Assembly (NCBI RefSeq): GCF_016894385.1
Contig: NZ_CP069811.1
Coordinates: forward strand, 1,960,501-2,024,500
DNA: 64,000 nt
Source of the DNA: Cupriavidus oxalaticus
GTDB taxonomy: Bacteria; Pseudomonadota; Gammaproteobacteria; Burkholderiales; Burkholderiaceae
Direction: 5' to 3'
Below the pieces are notes generated by a model. It was not told where the DNA came from and made no database searches. It was given only the letters and a program-made list of their open reading frames with translations. Both the position numbers and the translations under genes were made by a program. Shown here one piece after another: positions 18,180 to 25,582 of the stretch; the stretch's first letter is position 1; each line of letters starts with the position of its first letter.

Positions 18180-19153
18180 GGCTTGAGCACCACGCGCTCG
18201 GTGGCGCCTTGCAGGACCGCGCGGTACGCGTCCTTGGCATTGGCCAGTGCATAGGTGTAATCGGACAGCACCGGGAACGGCCGCAGTTCACCCGAGGCAA
18301 ACATCGGCGCAAGCTGGTCCAGGATCTGCGCGCAGGCGCCGCTGTCCAGCGCCAGCGTGTCGACGCCGACGTAGGTATGCTGGCCGCGGTAGAAGGCGAA
18401 GATGTCGAACGGCACCGGCTTCTCGATGGTCGAGATAAAAATCTGCGTCGCGCCGGTTGCCATCGCCCGGTTGGCCTGCTCGAAATATGGGCTGCCGACG
18501 GTGTTGTAGACGATATCGGCACCATGGCCGCCGGTCTCGTCGCGCACCACCTCGGCGATCGCTTCGCGGCTGGCGTCGATCATGCGCACTTCGCCGCTGG
18601 CATGGCCGCGATAAGGCACGGCCGTGCGCTCGACGGCAAAGACGCGCGCACCCAGTGCCGTGGCAATCTGGATGGTGGCCTGCCCGACCTTGCCGTTGCC
18701 GCCGCAGACCAGCACGGTGCTGCCGGCCTGCGGCATGCCGGCGCGGCGCAGGCCTTCAAAGGCGGTGATGAACGGCACGCCCACGGCGCCGGCCTCAAGC
18801 AGCGACACCGAGGCCGGCTTGGCGCGCACCGCGCTGGCCTGGATGCTCAGGTATTTGCCATGCGTGCCGTCGCGGCGGATACCCAGCTCGCCGCCGCTGC
18901 CCCACACCTGCAGGCCCAGCAGCGCGGCGGGCCCGTCGACCACCAGGCCGGCATAGTCGCGGCCCGGGGTGCGCGGCCACACCGCATGCGGCATCAGGCC
19001 CAGCGTCGCCTTCACGTCGCTGGGATTGACCCCGGCACTGGCGACTTCGATGATGCATTGGTCCGCCGCGGCATCGGGGCGCGGCACGCCGAGCAGTTCG
19101 AGCTGCAGCGCTTCGATATCGGCGGCTTTCTGGTTCACACGGATGGTGTTCAT
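18176..19153 (-). CDS. Zinc-independent MDR oxidoreductase (quinone/enoyl reductase type)
   Basis: A 325-residue medium-chain dehydrogenase/reductase; the start at 19153 follows AAAGGACAAACCTT. It has the GroES-like N-domain (AGVNPSDVK near 45) and a nucleotide fold with VLVCGGNGKVGQATIQIA near 150. The catalytic Cys and structural Cys4 zinc ligands of alcohol dehydrogenases are absent, which places it with NADPH:quinone oxidoreductases and enoyl reductases that reduce C=C bonds next to a carbonyl. In this operon it could reduce an unsaturated ring-cleavage product such as maleylacetate; that is inference. It lies between BKACE and the cupin, with which it overlaps by four bases. Confidence 0.85.
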   Translation of the reverse strand: MNTIRVNQKAADIEALQLELLGVPRPDAAADQCIIEVASAGVNPSDVKATLGLMPHAVWPRTPGRDYAGLVVDGPAALLGLQVWGSGGELGIRRDGTHGKYLSIQASAVRAKPASVSLLEAGAVGVPFITAFEGLRRAGMPQAGSTVLVCGGNGKVGQATIQIATALGARVFAVERTAVPYRGHASGEVRMIDASREAIAEVVRDETGGHGADIVYNTVGSPYFEQANRAMATGATQIFISTIEKPVPFDIFAFYRGQHTYVGVDTLALDSGACAQILDQLAPMFASGELRPFPVLSDYTYALANAKDAYRAVLQGATERVVLKP

Positions 19154-19195
19154 AAGGTTTGTCCTTTCAGTGTTCGGCAATACGGTTGGCGGGAT

Positions 19196-20080
19196 TCAGG
19201 CTTCGCGCAGCCCCAGCGTACGGCGCGCCTCCACCGGCGACGCGATCTCGCCGCCGAGCGAGCGCACGATGTCGCGCGCCTTGGCGACCAGCGCGGCGTT
19301 GCTCGGGGCCAGCACGCCCTTCTCCAGGTAGATGTTGTCTTCCAGGCCCACGCGCACGTGGCCGCCGGCCAGCCATGCCTGCGCCACGATCGGGAACTCG
19401 GCGCGGCCGATGCCGAAGGCAGACCAGTGCGCGCCGGGGGGCAGCATGTTGCGCGCGTAGAAGATCGTCTCGGGCGTGGGCGCGAAGCCGTACTTGACGC
19501 CCAGCACGAAGGTCCACAGGCCGGGCCCGTCGAGCACGCCGTCGCGGATGAAATCGAGCGCCATGTTGAGGTCGCCCGAATCGAAGATCTCCAGCTCCGG
19601 CATGACGCCGGCGGCGCGGATCGCGGCGGCCATCTTGCGCACGTTGGCGGGTGTGTTGATGACCACGTCGCCGCCGGAGTTCATGGTGTTGAGATCGAGC
19701 GAGCACACATCCGGACGCAGCGCGGTGATGTGCTCGACGCGCTTGCCCGGCGGCAGCAGCGTGGTGCCCGGCGCCGCCACGCGCGGCTCGTCCTCGCTCG
19801 GCACGAAGCGGCCGCCGGGACCGGTGGTGAGGTTGATGATCAGCGTGCGGTGGCGCGTGCGGATGCGGTCGATGACATCGGCGTAGTACTCGAGCGCCAT
19901 CGACGGGCGGCCCGTTTCGGGATCGCGCACGTGGATATGAGCCGCGGCGGCGCCGGCCTCGGCGGCTTCGAGCGCGGCGTCGGCGATCTGCGCCGGCGTG
20001 ACCGGCAGGCCGGGATGCTGCTCGGGGGTGACGATATTGCCGGTCACCGCGCAGGTGATGATGGTCTTGCGTGCGTGCAT
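19196..20080 (-). CDS. Beta-keto acid cleavage enzyme (BKACE, DUF849 family)
   Basis: A 294-residue BKACE protein from ATG 20080. The N-terminus KTIITCAVTGNI and the metal-binding HIHVRDPETGRPS (His near 46 and 48) are diagnostic; INLTTGPGG, PDVCSLDLNTMN and LEDNIYLEKGVLA complete the family pattern. These zinc enzymes take a beta-keto acid plus acetyl-CoA and yield acetoacetate plus a new CoA thioester; the founder cleaves 3-keto-5-aminohexanoate. Specificity varies by member. Here it sits downstream of an intradiol dioxygenase and an SDR, so a ring-derived beta-keto acid such as 3-oxoadipate is a reasonable guess. The ribosome site is weak. Confidence 0.9.
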   Translation of the reverse strand: MHARKTIITCAVTGNIVTPEQHPGLPVTPAQIADAALEAAEAGAAAAHIHVRDPETGRPSMALEYYADVIDRIRTRHRTLIINLTTGPGGRFVPSEDEPRVAAPGTTLLPPGKRVEHITALRPDVCSLDLNTMNSGGDVVINTPANVRKMAAAIRAAGVMPELEIFDSGDLNMALDFIRDGVLDGPGLWTFVLGVKYGFAPTPETIFYARNMLPPGAHWSAFGIGRAEFPIVAQAWLAGGHVRVGLEDNIYLEKGVLAPSNAALVAKARDIVRSLGGEIASPVEARRTLGLREA

Positions 20081-20129
20081 GAGCGAACGTTGGTGAAGAA
20101 CAAGGGGGAAAAAGGAGCGCGGCGCCGGC

Positions 20130-20879
20130 CTAGCCGAGCTGCCGGCCGCCGTCGACGACGATGGTGGTGCCGGTGGCAAAGCGCAGCGAGGTTGCGCACG
20201 CGGCGATGGCATCGGCCACGTCCTGCGCCTGGCCGATGCGTTGCAGCGGCGTCGTCCTCGCGGCGCGCTCGTTGAAGCCGCTGTCGCGGCCGGGCACGAA
20301 GGCGCTGTCGACCACGCCGGGCGAGACGTTCAGCACGCGGATCTGCGGCGCCAGTGCGCGCCCGAGCGACATCGCCATGACGTCGAGCCCCGCCTTGGCC
20401 GCGCAGTACGCCACGTTGCTGCCCTGCCCGTTGCGCCCCGCGATGGAGCCGACATTGACCACCAGTCCGTCGCCGCTGGCGCGCAGGTGCGGCGCAAAGG
20501 CGCGGATCGCGGCGAACTGGCCGCGCCAGTTGATGGCGAAGAGCTCGTCGATCAGCGCGTCGTCGAGCGCGTCGAGGTCGGCGTGCGGGATCGCCCGCGT
20601 AAAGCCGGCGGTATTGACCAGCATGTCGACGCGGCCGTAATGGCTGATGACTTCGTCGGCCAGCGCGCGCAGCGAGGCGCTGTCGGCGATTTCCGCGACG
20701 GCGGCAAGGTGGTTGCCGGCCGGCAGCGCGGCCGCCGCGCTGGCCGCCTTGTCGGCGTCGCGGCCGGCCAGGACGATGCTCGCGCCGAGGCAGGCCAGCG
20801 TTTCACCGGTGGCAAGGCCGATGCTGCCGGAGCCGCCGAGGATGACGGCAACCTTGCCGGAAAGAGGAGATGCGCTCAT
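20130..20879 (-). CDS. Short-chain dehydrogenase/reductase (SDR)
   Basis: A 249-residue classical SDR. The cofactor loop GGSGSIG is at residues 15-21 (the usual first Thr replaced by Gly), NTAG near 90 substitutes for NNAG, and the catalytic Ser (VGSIAG) and YCAAK (Tyr-x3-Lys) near 155-160 are intact; NVSPGVVDSAF and the terminal TTIVVDGGRQLG are typical. It should oxidise or reduce an alcohol/ketone with NAD(P). It lies second in the operon, 41 bp after the dioxygenase, followed by BKACE after 49 bp, so it likely forms or consumes the keto group used by BKACE. Confidence 0.88.
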   Translation of the reverse strand: MSASPLSGKVAVILGGSGSIGLATGETLACLGASIVLAGRDADKAASAAAALPAGNHLAAVAEIADSASLRALADEVISHYGRVDMLVNTAGFTRAIPHADLDALDDALIDELFAINWRGQFAAIRAFAPHLRASGDGLVVNVGSIAGRNGQGSNVAYCAAKAGLDVMAMSLGRALAPQIRVLNVSPGVVDSAFVPGRDSGFNERAARTTPLQRIGQAQDVADAIAACATSLRFATGTTIVVDGGRQLG

Positions 20880-20920
20880 GTTCGGAGTGGGAATCTGCGT
20901 GAAAGGAAATCGGCCAGCGT

Positions 20921-21856
20921 TCAGTCGATCGGCGGCTTGGGAAACGTCTGCTGCCCGGGCTCCAGCGTGAAGTCGAAGTCCAGCGTGTAGAACGGCGCTG
21001 GCACCTCGCCCCACGGGCTGCGGCCCTGGTCGTGCAGCTGCAGCGTGCCGACCAGTTGCCGGTGCACGCCGAAGGTGACATCCGAGGCCAGCTTGTCGGC
21101 CTCGTCGGCAAACACCTGCGTCACCAGCGTCCGGTATCCCGGCGCCGCGACGATGAAATGGATATGCGCCGGCCGGTACGGATGGCGCTGTTGCGCGGCC
21201 AGCAGCGCGCCCACCGGGCCGTCGGTCGGCACTGGATAGCCGGCCGGGCGCACCGTGCGGAAGCGGTAGCCGCCATCGGCATCGGTATGGAAGCAGCCGC
21301 GCAGGTTGCGGTCGGGCTGGGTCGGGTCCTGGTTGTCGTACAGGCCGACCGGCGAGGCCTGCCACACCTCGACCAGCGCGCCGGCCAGCGGCGTGCCGTC
21401 GGTGCCGCGCACGGTGCCGCTGACCAGCAGCGGCAGGCCGGGCGCATCGTCCTGCACCACGCAGTCGCCGCAGGCATAGCGCGGCGCGTTGGCGCGGTAG
21501 AACGGTCCCAGCAGGGCGCCGGGCGTGCGGCCGTCGCGGGTGCTGTTGTTCATCACGGTCACCAGCGTCGACAGGCCCAGCACGTCCGCCGCCAGCACGA
21601 CCTCGTTGTGCGTGGCGTGCGTCGCGTGGCCGAGGCTGGCGAGCCAGCCCATCGCAAACTCGAATTCTTCGTCGGTCAGGCGCACCTCGCGCACGAAGCC
21701 GTGCAGGTGCCGGACCAGCGCATCCATGACCTGGCGCAGGCGCGGATCGGCGGTATCCGCCATCGCGGCCTGGACGATGCCGGTCACCGAATGCTCGTCG
21801 TCTATCAGCGTGGGGCGCGGGGCCGGCGATACCTGCCGCGCGATCGATGTCTCCAT
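20921..21856 (-). CDS. Intradiol ring-cleavage dioxygenase (catechol/hydroxyquinol 1,2-dioxygenase family)
   Basis: A 311-residue non-haem Fe(III) dioxygenase. ATG 21856 follows AAAGGAGGCATGAC; an in-frame ATG at 21874 would lie inside the operator and is rejected. An N-terminal helical linker domain (about 25-100) is followed by the catalytic beta-sandwich with GPFYRANAP. The four iron ligands are visible: Tyr in VGLYDNQ, Tyr in PAGYPVPTDGP and the His pair in RPAHIHF. The family inserts O2 between the two hydroxyl-bearing carbons of catechols. The N-terminal domain and length resemble hydroxyquinol or chlorocatechol enzymes more than protocatechuate subunits. First gene of the operon, directly behind a LacI-type operator. 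Confidence 0.92.
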   Translation of the reverse strand: METSIARQVSPAPRPTLIDDEHSVTGIVQAAMADTADPRLRQVMDALVRHLHGFVREVRLTDEEFEFAMGWLASLGHATHATHNEVVLAADVLGLSTLVTVMNNSTRDGRTPGALLGPFYRANAPRYACGDCVVQDDAPGLPLLVSGTVRGTDGTPLAGALVEVWQASPVGLYDNQDPTQPDRNLRGCFHTDADGGYRFRTVRPAGYPVPTDGPVGALLAAQQRHPYRPAHIHFIVAAPGYRTLVTQVFADEADKLASDVTFGVHRQLVGTLQLHDQGRSPWGEVPAPFYTLDFDFTLEPGQQTFPKPPID

Positions 21857-21869
21857 GTCATGCCTCCTT

Positions 21870-21883
21870 TGCAAACGTTTGCA
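21870..21883. promoter_or_regulatory. LacI-family operator upstream of the dioxygenase
   Basis: A second exact copy of TGCAAACGTTTGCA, immediately upstream of the AAAGGAGG ribosome site of the dioxygenase gene. The close position implies a transcription start at or inside the operator, so a bound repressor would block initiation. Confidence 0.8.
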
Positions 21884-22324
21884 GTGATTGGCAGCATTAT
21901 CGGCGGCCAGCGCGGAAGGTCAAGGCGAAAGTTCGGCCAGGCGGCGGCCCGACGCCCTTCGCCTCGCCGGAAATCACAATCAAAACAAGCCGCTACGCCT
22001 CGCCTTCAGGACAAACCCTAGGCGGGTCTCGCCCGGGCGGAAGGTGGCATTTCGGGGTATATCTGCCTATATGTGCCTTAACAGGCACTAAGCGGTGTGA
22101 ACTGGACATGCCAGCGAGCGCCGGCCGCGCCACAATGCAACGGCAGCGTGGCCCTTCCCGCTCAAACAAGCGTTGAACTGGTGGAAGCCCGGTCACAATC
22201 GACACCGAGGACTTGGCACGGTGATCGCTGACGGGCGGACGCCCCGACTTGCCTGCAATGCCCAGTCCCTGGCCATGCCGCCAGCGATCCCCTTCGACCC
22301 GCCCCACCGACCCGAGGAAAACCG
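21884..22324. other. Intergenic region between the dioxygenase operon and the autoinducer synthase
   Basis: About 440 bp without a credible gene. It must carry the divergent promoters of the dioxygenase operon and of the synthase. A short perfect hairpin GTGCCT-TAAC-AGGCAC lies at 22073-22088. No clear -35/-10 pair was recognised. Open frames here lack homology-like composition. Confidence 0.5.
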
Positions 22325-23629
22325 ATGTTCTCCGCCGCCCAGCGTCCGCAGCCGACGCACTCCGTTCCCTGCTCCCCCCGCAGCGTGGCCACGCCGCCGC
22401 TGCCGCAGTGGATCGCAGCCCGCATGTCAGAGCACTTCGACGCCCGGCTGGGCAAGCTCTGGGGCGGCGACCACCTGCTGCACGGGCGCAAGCCGGGTCC
22501 CGACGCGCTGCACCTGAGCAGCAACGACTACCTGTGCCTGCTGGGCGAGCGGGCGTTGCTGGAGGCGCAGGCCCGCGCGCTGCTGGACGAGCAGCCCGAG
22601 CTGCTGATGTCGTCCGTGTTCCAGTACGGCGAGACGCCGCAACGGCACGTCGAGCGCAAGCTGGCCAACCTGATGCAGGCCGAGGACGGGCTGATCGCGC
22701 AGTCCGGCTGGGCCGCCAACGTCGGCCTGGTGCAATGCATCGCCGGGCCGGGCGTGCCGGTCTATATCGACATGAACGGCCACGCCTCGCTGTGGGAGGG
22801 CATCACCGCCGCCGGCGCGCAGGCCGTGCCGATCCGCCACAACGACGTGGCCCATGCGCGCCGCCAGGCCGAACGCTTCGGGCCGGGCGTGATCATGGTC
22901 GACGCGGTCTACTCGACGACTGGCAGCGTGGCGCCGCTGGAGGAATATGTCGCGGTGGCGGAAGCGTCGGGTTCGGTGCTGGTCGTGGATGAGTCGCACT
23001 CGCTCGGCACCCACGGGCCGTCGGGCGGTGGGCTGGTGCCGGCGCTGGGGCTGTCGGAGCGGGTGCATTTCCGCACCGCTTCGCTGGCCAAGGCCTTCGC
23101 CGGGCGCGCAGGCTTCGTCACCTGCTCCAGCAGGTTCAAGGACTTCTTCGCGGTCGAGTCGCGGCCGGCCATTTTCAGTTCGGGCCTGCTGCGCCACGAA
23201 ATCGCGTGGTTCGACGCCGCCATCGATTTCATCGCCGCGGCGGACCAGCGGCGCGAACAGCTGCATGCGATCACCCGCACAACCCGCGCAGCGATCAGTG
23301 CGCTGGGATACAACATCAGCGACGGCTCCGAGCAGATCATCGGGCTGGAGGCCGGCACCGAGCCGCAGGTGATGGTCCTGCGCAACGCGCTGCAGCAACG
23401 CGGCATCTTCGGCGCGGTATTCTGCTCGCCGGCAACCCCCAGGAATCGGGCATTGATGCGACTTACCCTGCATGCGAAACTTAGCGCCGGTGAAATCGAC
23501 CGGCTGGTCAGCGTTCTCGCCAGTATCCGCGACGAGGTGCGTCTGGAAGAATGGTCATCGACGCGCCGCAGCCGGCGCAAATCCCTCAATCCCAAAGAGG
23601 AGCTCGCCGCAAGCTCCCGCGAGGAGTAG
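22325..23629 (+). CDS. cqsA: Alpha-hydroxyketone autoinducer synthase (CqsA/LqsA-like)
   Basis: A 434-residue PLP enzyme of the alpha-oxoamine synthase family; GAGGAAAACCG precedes ATG 22325. Motifs: LSSNDYLCL near 65, VVDESHSLGTHGPSGGG near 220 (Asp for the PLP nitrogen) and TASLAKAFAGRAGF near 255 with the PLP Lys. CqsA/LqsA enzymes join a fatty acyl-CoA to an amino acid or S-adenosylmethionine-derived donor to make CAI-1/LAI-1-type 3-hydroxy-ketone signals. The neighbour 3 bp downstream is a membrane histidine kinase resembling CqsS/LqsS, which strongly supports a signalling role over biotin or haem synthesis (KBL/ALAS/BioF relatives). It has a basic C-terminal extension of about 30 residues. 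Confidence 0.85.
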   Translation: MFSAAQRPQPTHSVPCSPRSVATPPLPQWIAARMSEHFDARLGKLWGGDHLLHGRKPGPDALHLSSNDYLCLLGERALLEAQARALLDEQPELLMSSVFQYGETPQRHVERKLANLMQAEDGLIAQSGWAANVGLVQCIAGPGVPVYIDMNGHASLWEGITAAGAQAVPIRHNDVAHARRQAERFGPGVIMVDAVYSTTGSVAPLEEYVAVAEASGSVLVVDESHSLGTHGPSGGGLVPALGLSERVHFRTASLAKAFAGRAGFVTCSSRFKDFFAVESRPAIFSSGLLRHEIAWFDAAIDFIAAADQRREQLHAITRTTRAAISALGYNISDGSEQIIGLEAGTEPQVMVLRNALQQRGIFGAVFCSPATPRNRALMRLTLHAKLSAGEIDRLVSVLASIRDEVRLEEWSSTRRSRRKSLNPKEELAASSREE

Positions 23630-23632
23630 CCG

Positions 23633-24961
23633 TTGGAGATGGAAGCAGAGTTGGCCGACTCAGGCGGCCGCAAGCGCCGTTCCGGCCTGCCGGGACTTGC
23701 CGGCCTTGCCCGCCGGAGCTGGCAGTCGGTGTTCGAAACCGCGGCGCGGGCCATCCTGCTCGACGAGGAAAGCGTCATCCGCCTGCGGCGGATCCAGATG
23801 GTAGGCGCGCTGGGGGTGATCGGGCACCCGCTCTACTACCTGATCTGGTCCTATGTGTTCCCGCAGCCCTACGAGAACCTGTGGCTGCGGCTGGCCTGCA
23901 CCGCGCTGTTCGTGCCGCTGCTGTTTGCCAGGGCCTTCTCGCACCGGCGCTGGCTGCCGCCCTATGCATTGTTTGCGATCACGGTAGGCATGCCGTTCGC
24001 CTTCATCTTCCTGTACCTGGAGAACGGCGGGTCGATGGCCTGGGCCGAGTCGGTCATCATCGCCGTGGTGATCCTCTACCACTTCAATACGGCGTTCGCG
24101 ACCATCTCGCTGCTGTCCGGCGCGGCCGCCGCGGTGGCGCTGTTCGTGCTGGCCGGCAACTCCATGGGCGGGATCCCGTGGGAGCCGGTACTGCTGCAGT
24201 TGCCGATCATCGGCTTCGTGATTTCGGTGCTGGTGGTGATCAAGCTCGACCGGCAGCTGCTGATCGAGCAGAAGCGGCGCGGCATGGCGGCGGCGCTGGC
24301 CACCGTCGCGCACGAGCTGCGTACGCCGCTGACCAGCCTGAGCATCAGCGCGGGGGGCCTCAAGGCGCGGCTGCCGGCAGCGCTGGACCAGGACGCGCCG
24401 CGCCGCGAGGGGCTGATGCAGGCGGTGGCGCGCATGGAATCCGACATCGCGCATATCAGCAACAGCATCGAACTGCTGGTGGCCAACTCCAAGAACCCGG
24501 AAAAGGCCACGCGCGAGCTGTTCGAGCTGGGCGGCGTGATCCGCGACACCATCGCCCGGTTTCCGTTCGATGAGCCGGGCGGCGACATCGTCACGATCGA
24601 TCTGCCCGGCCCGGTGCGCGTGCTCGGCAACGCGCAGCTGTTCGGGCTGGTCATGACCAACCTGCTGAAGAACGCGCTCGAAGCGATCAAGCGCGCCGGC
24701 AAGGGCGATATCCAGATCCGCTGCGAGGTGCGGCCGGACGCGGTGCACGTCACCTTCCGCGACACCGCGACCGGGGTGCCGCCGCAGGTGCTGGCGCGCA
24801 TGTTCCAGCCCTTCTTTTCCTATCCGGCGCACCGCGGCACCGGCATCGGGCTGGCGTTCTGCCAGAACGTGCTGACCAGCTGGGGCGCCGGCATCAGTTG
24901 CCGTTCCGTCGAGCACGAATTCACGGAGTTCAACATCCGCTTCCCGCACAAGGACCACTGA
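23633..24961 (+). CDS. CqsS/LqsS-like sensor histidine kinase
   Basis: A 442-residue kinase. Translation starts at TTG 23633 (GAGGAG six bases upstream, overlapping the end of the synthase) or ATG 23639; the former has the better spacing. About six membrane helices occupy residues 55-210, then a short linker, the phospho-acceptor VAHELRTPLTSLS (His near 227), the N-box LLKNALEAI and the G-box GTGIGLAFCQNVL. The multi-helix sensor without a periplasmic loop matches receptors for alpha-hydroxyketone signals. Unlike Vibrio CqsS there is no C-terminal receiver domain, and no response regulator lies next to it, so the phosphate must go to a partner elsewhere. Translationally coupled to the synthase. 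Confidence 0.88.
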   Translation: MEMEAELADSGGRKRRSGLPGLAGLARRSWQSVFETAARAILLDEESVIRLRRIQMVGALGVIGHPLYYLIWSYVFPQPYENLWLRLACTALFVPLLFARAFSHRRWLPPYALFAITVGMPFAFIFLYLENGGSMAWAESVIIAVVILYHFNTAFATISLLSGAAAAVALFVLAGNSMGGIPWEPVLLQLPIIGFVISVLVVIKLDRQLLIEQKRRGMAAALATVAHELRTPLTSLSISAGGLKARLPAALDQDAPRREGLMQAVARMESDIAHISNSIELLVANSKNPEKATRELFELGGVIRDTIARFPFDEPGGDIVTIDLPGPVRVLGNAQLFGLVMTNLLKNALEAIKRAGKGDIQIRCEVRPDAVHVTFRDTATGVPPQVLARMFQPFFSYPAHRGTGIGLAFCQNVLTSWGAGISCRSVEHEFTEFNIRFPHKDH

Positions 24962-24967
24962 GCCGCA

Positions 24968-25561
24968 TCAGCCTGACAGCGCCAGCGCCACCTGCTGGCG
25001 CAGCAGCGGCAGCACCTCGGCGTCAAACCAAGGGTGGCGCCGCAGCCAGAAGCGGTTGCGCGGGCTGGGGTGCGGCAGCGGGAAGAACGCCGGCAGGAAG
25101 TCGGCGCAGGCGGCGACGGTATCGGCCAGCGTCGCTCCGGCCCGGCGGCCGAGGTAGTACGCCTGTGCATGGCGGCCGATCAGCAGCGTCAGGCGGATAT
25201 CGGGCATGGACGCCAGCAGCGGCGCATGCCACAAGGGCGCGCATTCGCGCCGCGGCGGCAGGTCGCCGCTGGCGCCCTTGCCGGGATAGCACAGCCCCAT
25301 CGGCACGATCGCCACCTTGCCGGCGTCATAGAACTGTTCCGGCGTCAGCTGCAGCCAGCTGCGCAGCAGGTCGCCGGACGGGTCGTTCCATGGGATGCCG
25401 GTTTCATGCACGCGCCGTCCGGGTGCCTGGCCGACGATCAGCAGGCGCGCATGGGCGCCGGCCTGCACCACCGGCCTGGGCTCGTGAGGCAAGGCGCAGG
25501 CGCGGCAGGCGGCGATGTCGGCGAGGAGCCGGCCAAGCCTGGCGGAGCGGGGACGAGGCAA
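24968..25561 (-). CDS. Uracil-DNA glycosylase superfamily protein
   Basis: A 197-residue member of the UDG superfamily (family 4/5-like fold). Motif 1 is LLIVGQAPGRRVHETGIPWND (about 38-58) and the C-terminal motif LPHPSPRNRFWLRRHPWF (about 165-182) contains the HPSxxN-type leucine-loop signature. CAACRACALP near the N-terminus has Cys residues in the region where family 4 enzymes bind an iron-sulfur cluster, but the full Cys4 set is not evident. It would remove uracil or a related base from DNA. It follows the PLP enzyme gene after 21 bp on the same strand and converges on the sensor kinase gene. Confidence 0.82.
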   Translation of the reverse strand: MPRPRSARLGRLLADIAACRACALPHEPRPVVQAGAHARLLIVGQAPGRRVHETGIPWNDPSGDLLRSWLQLTPEQFYDAGKVAIVPMGLCYPGKGASGDLPPRRECAPLWHAPLLASMPDIRLTLLIGRHAQAYYLGRRAGATLADTVAACADFLPAFFPLPHPSPRNRFWLRRHPWFDAEVLPLLRQQVALALSG

Positions 25562-25582
25562 ATCAGAGGGCCAGGGCGATGG

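Noticed and set aside
18074..20275. 733-codon plus-strand frame across the BKACE/SDR operon
   Set aside because: It overlaps four convincing minus-strand genes and has no domain-like segments.
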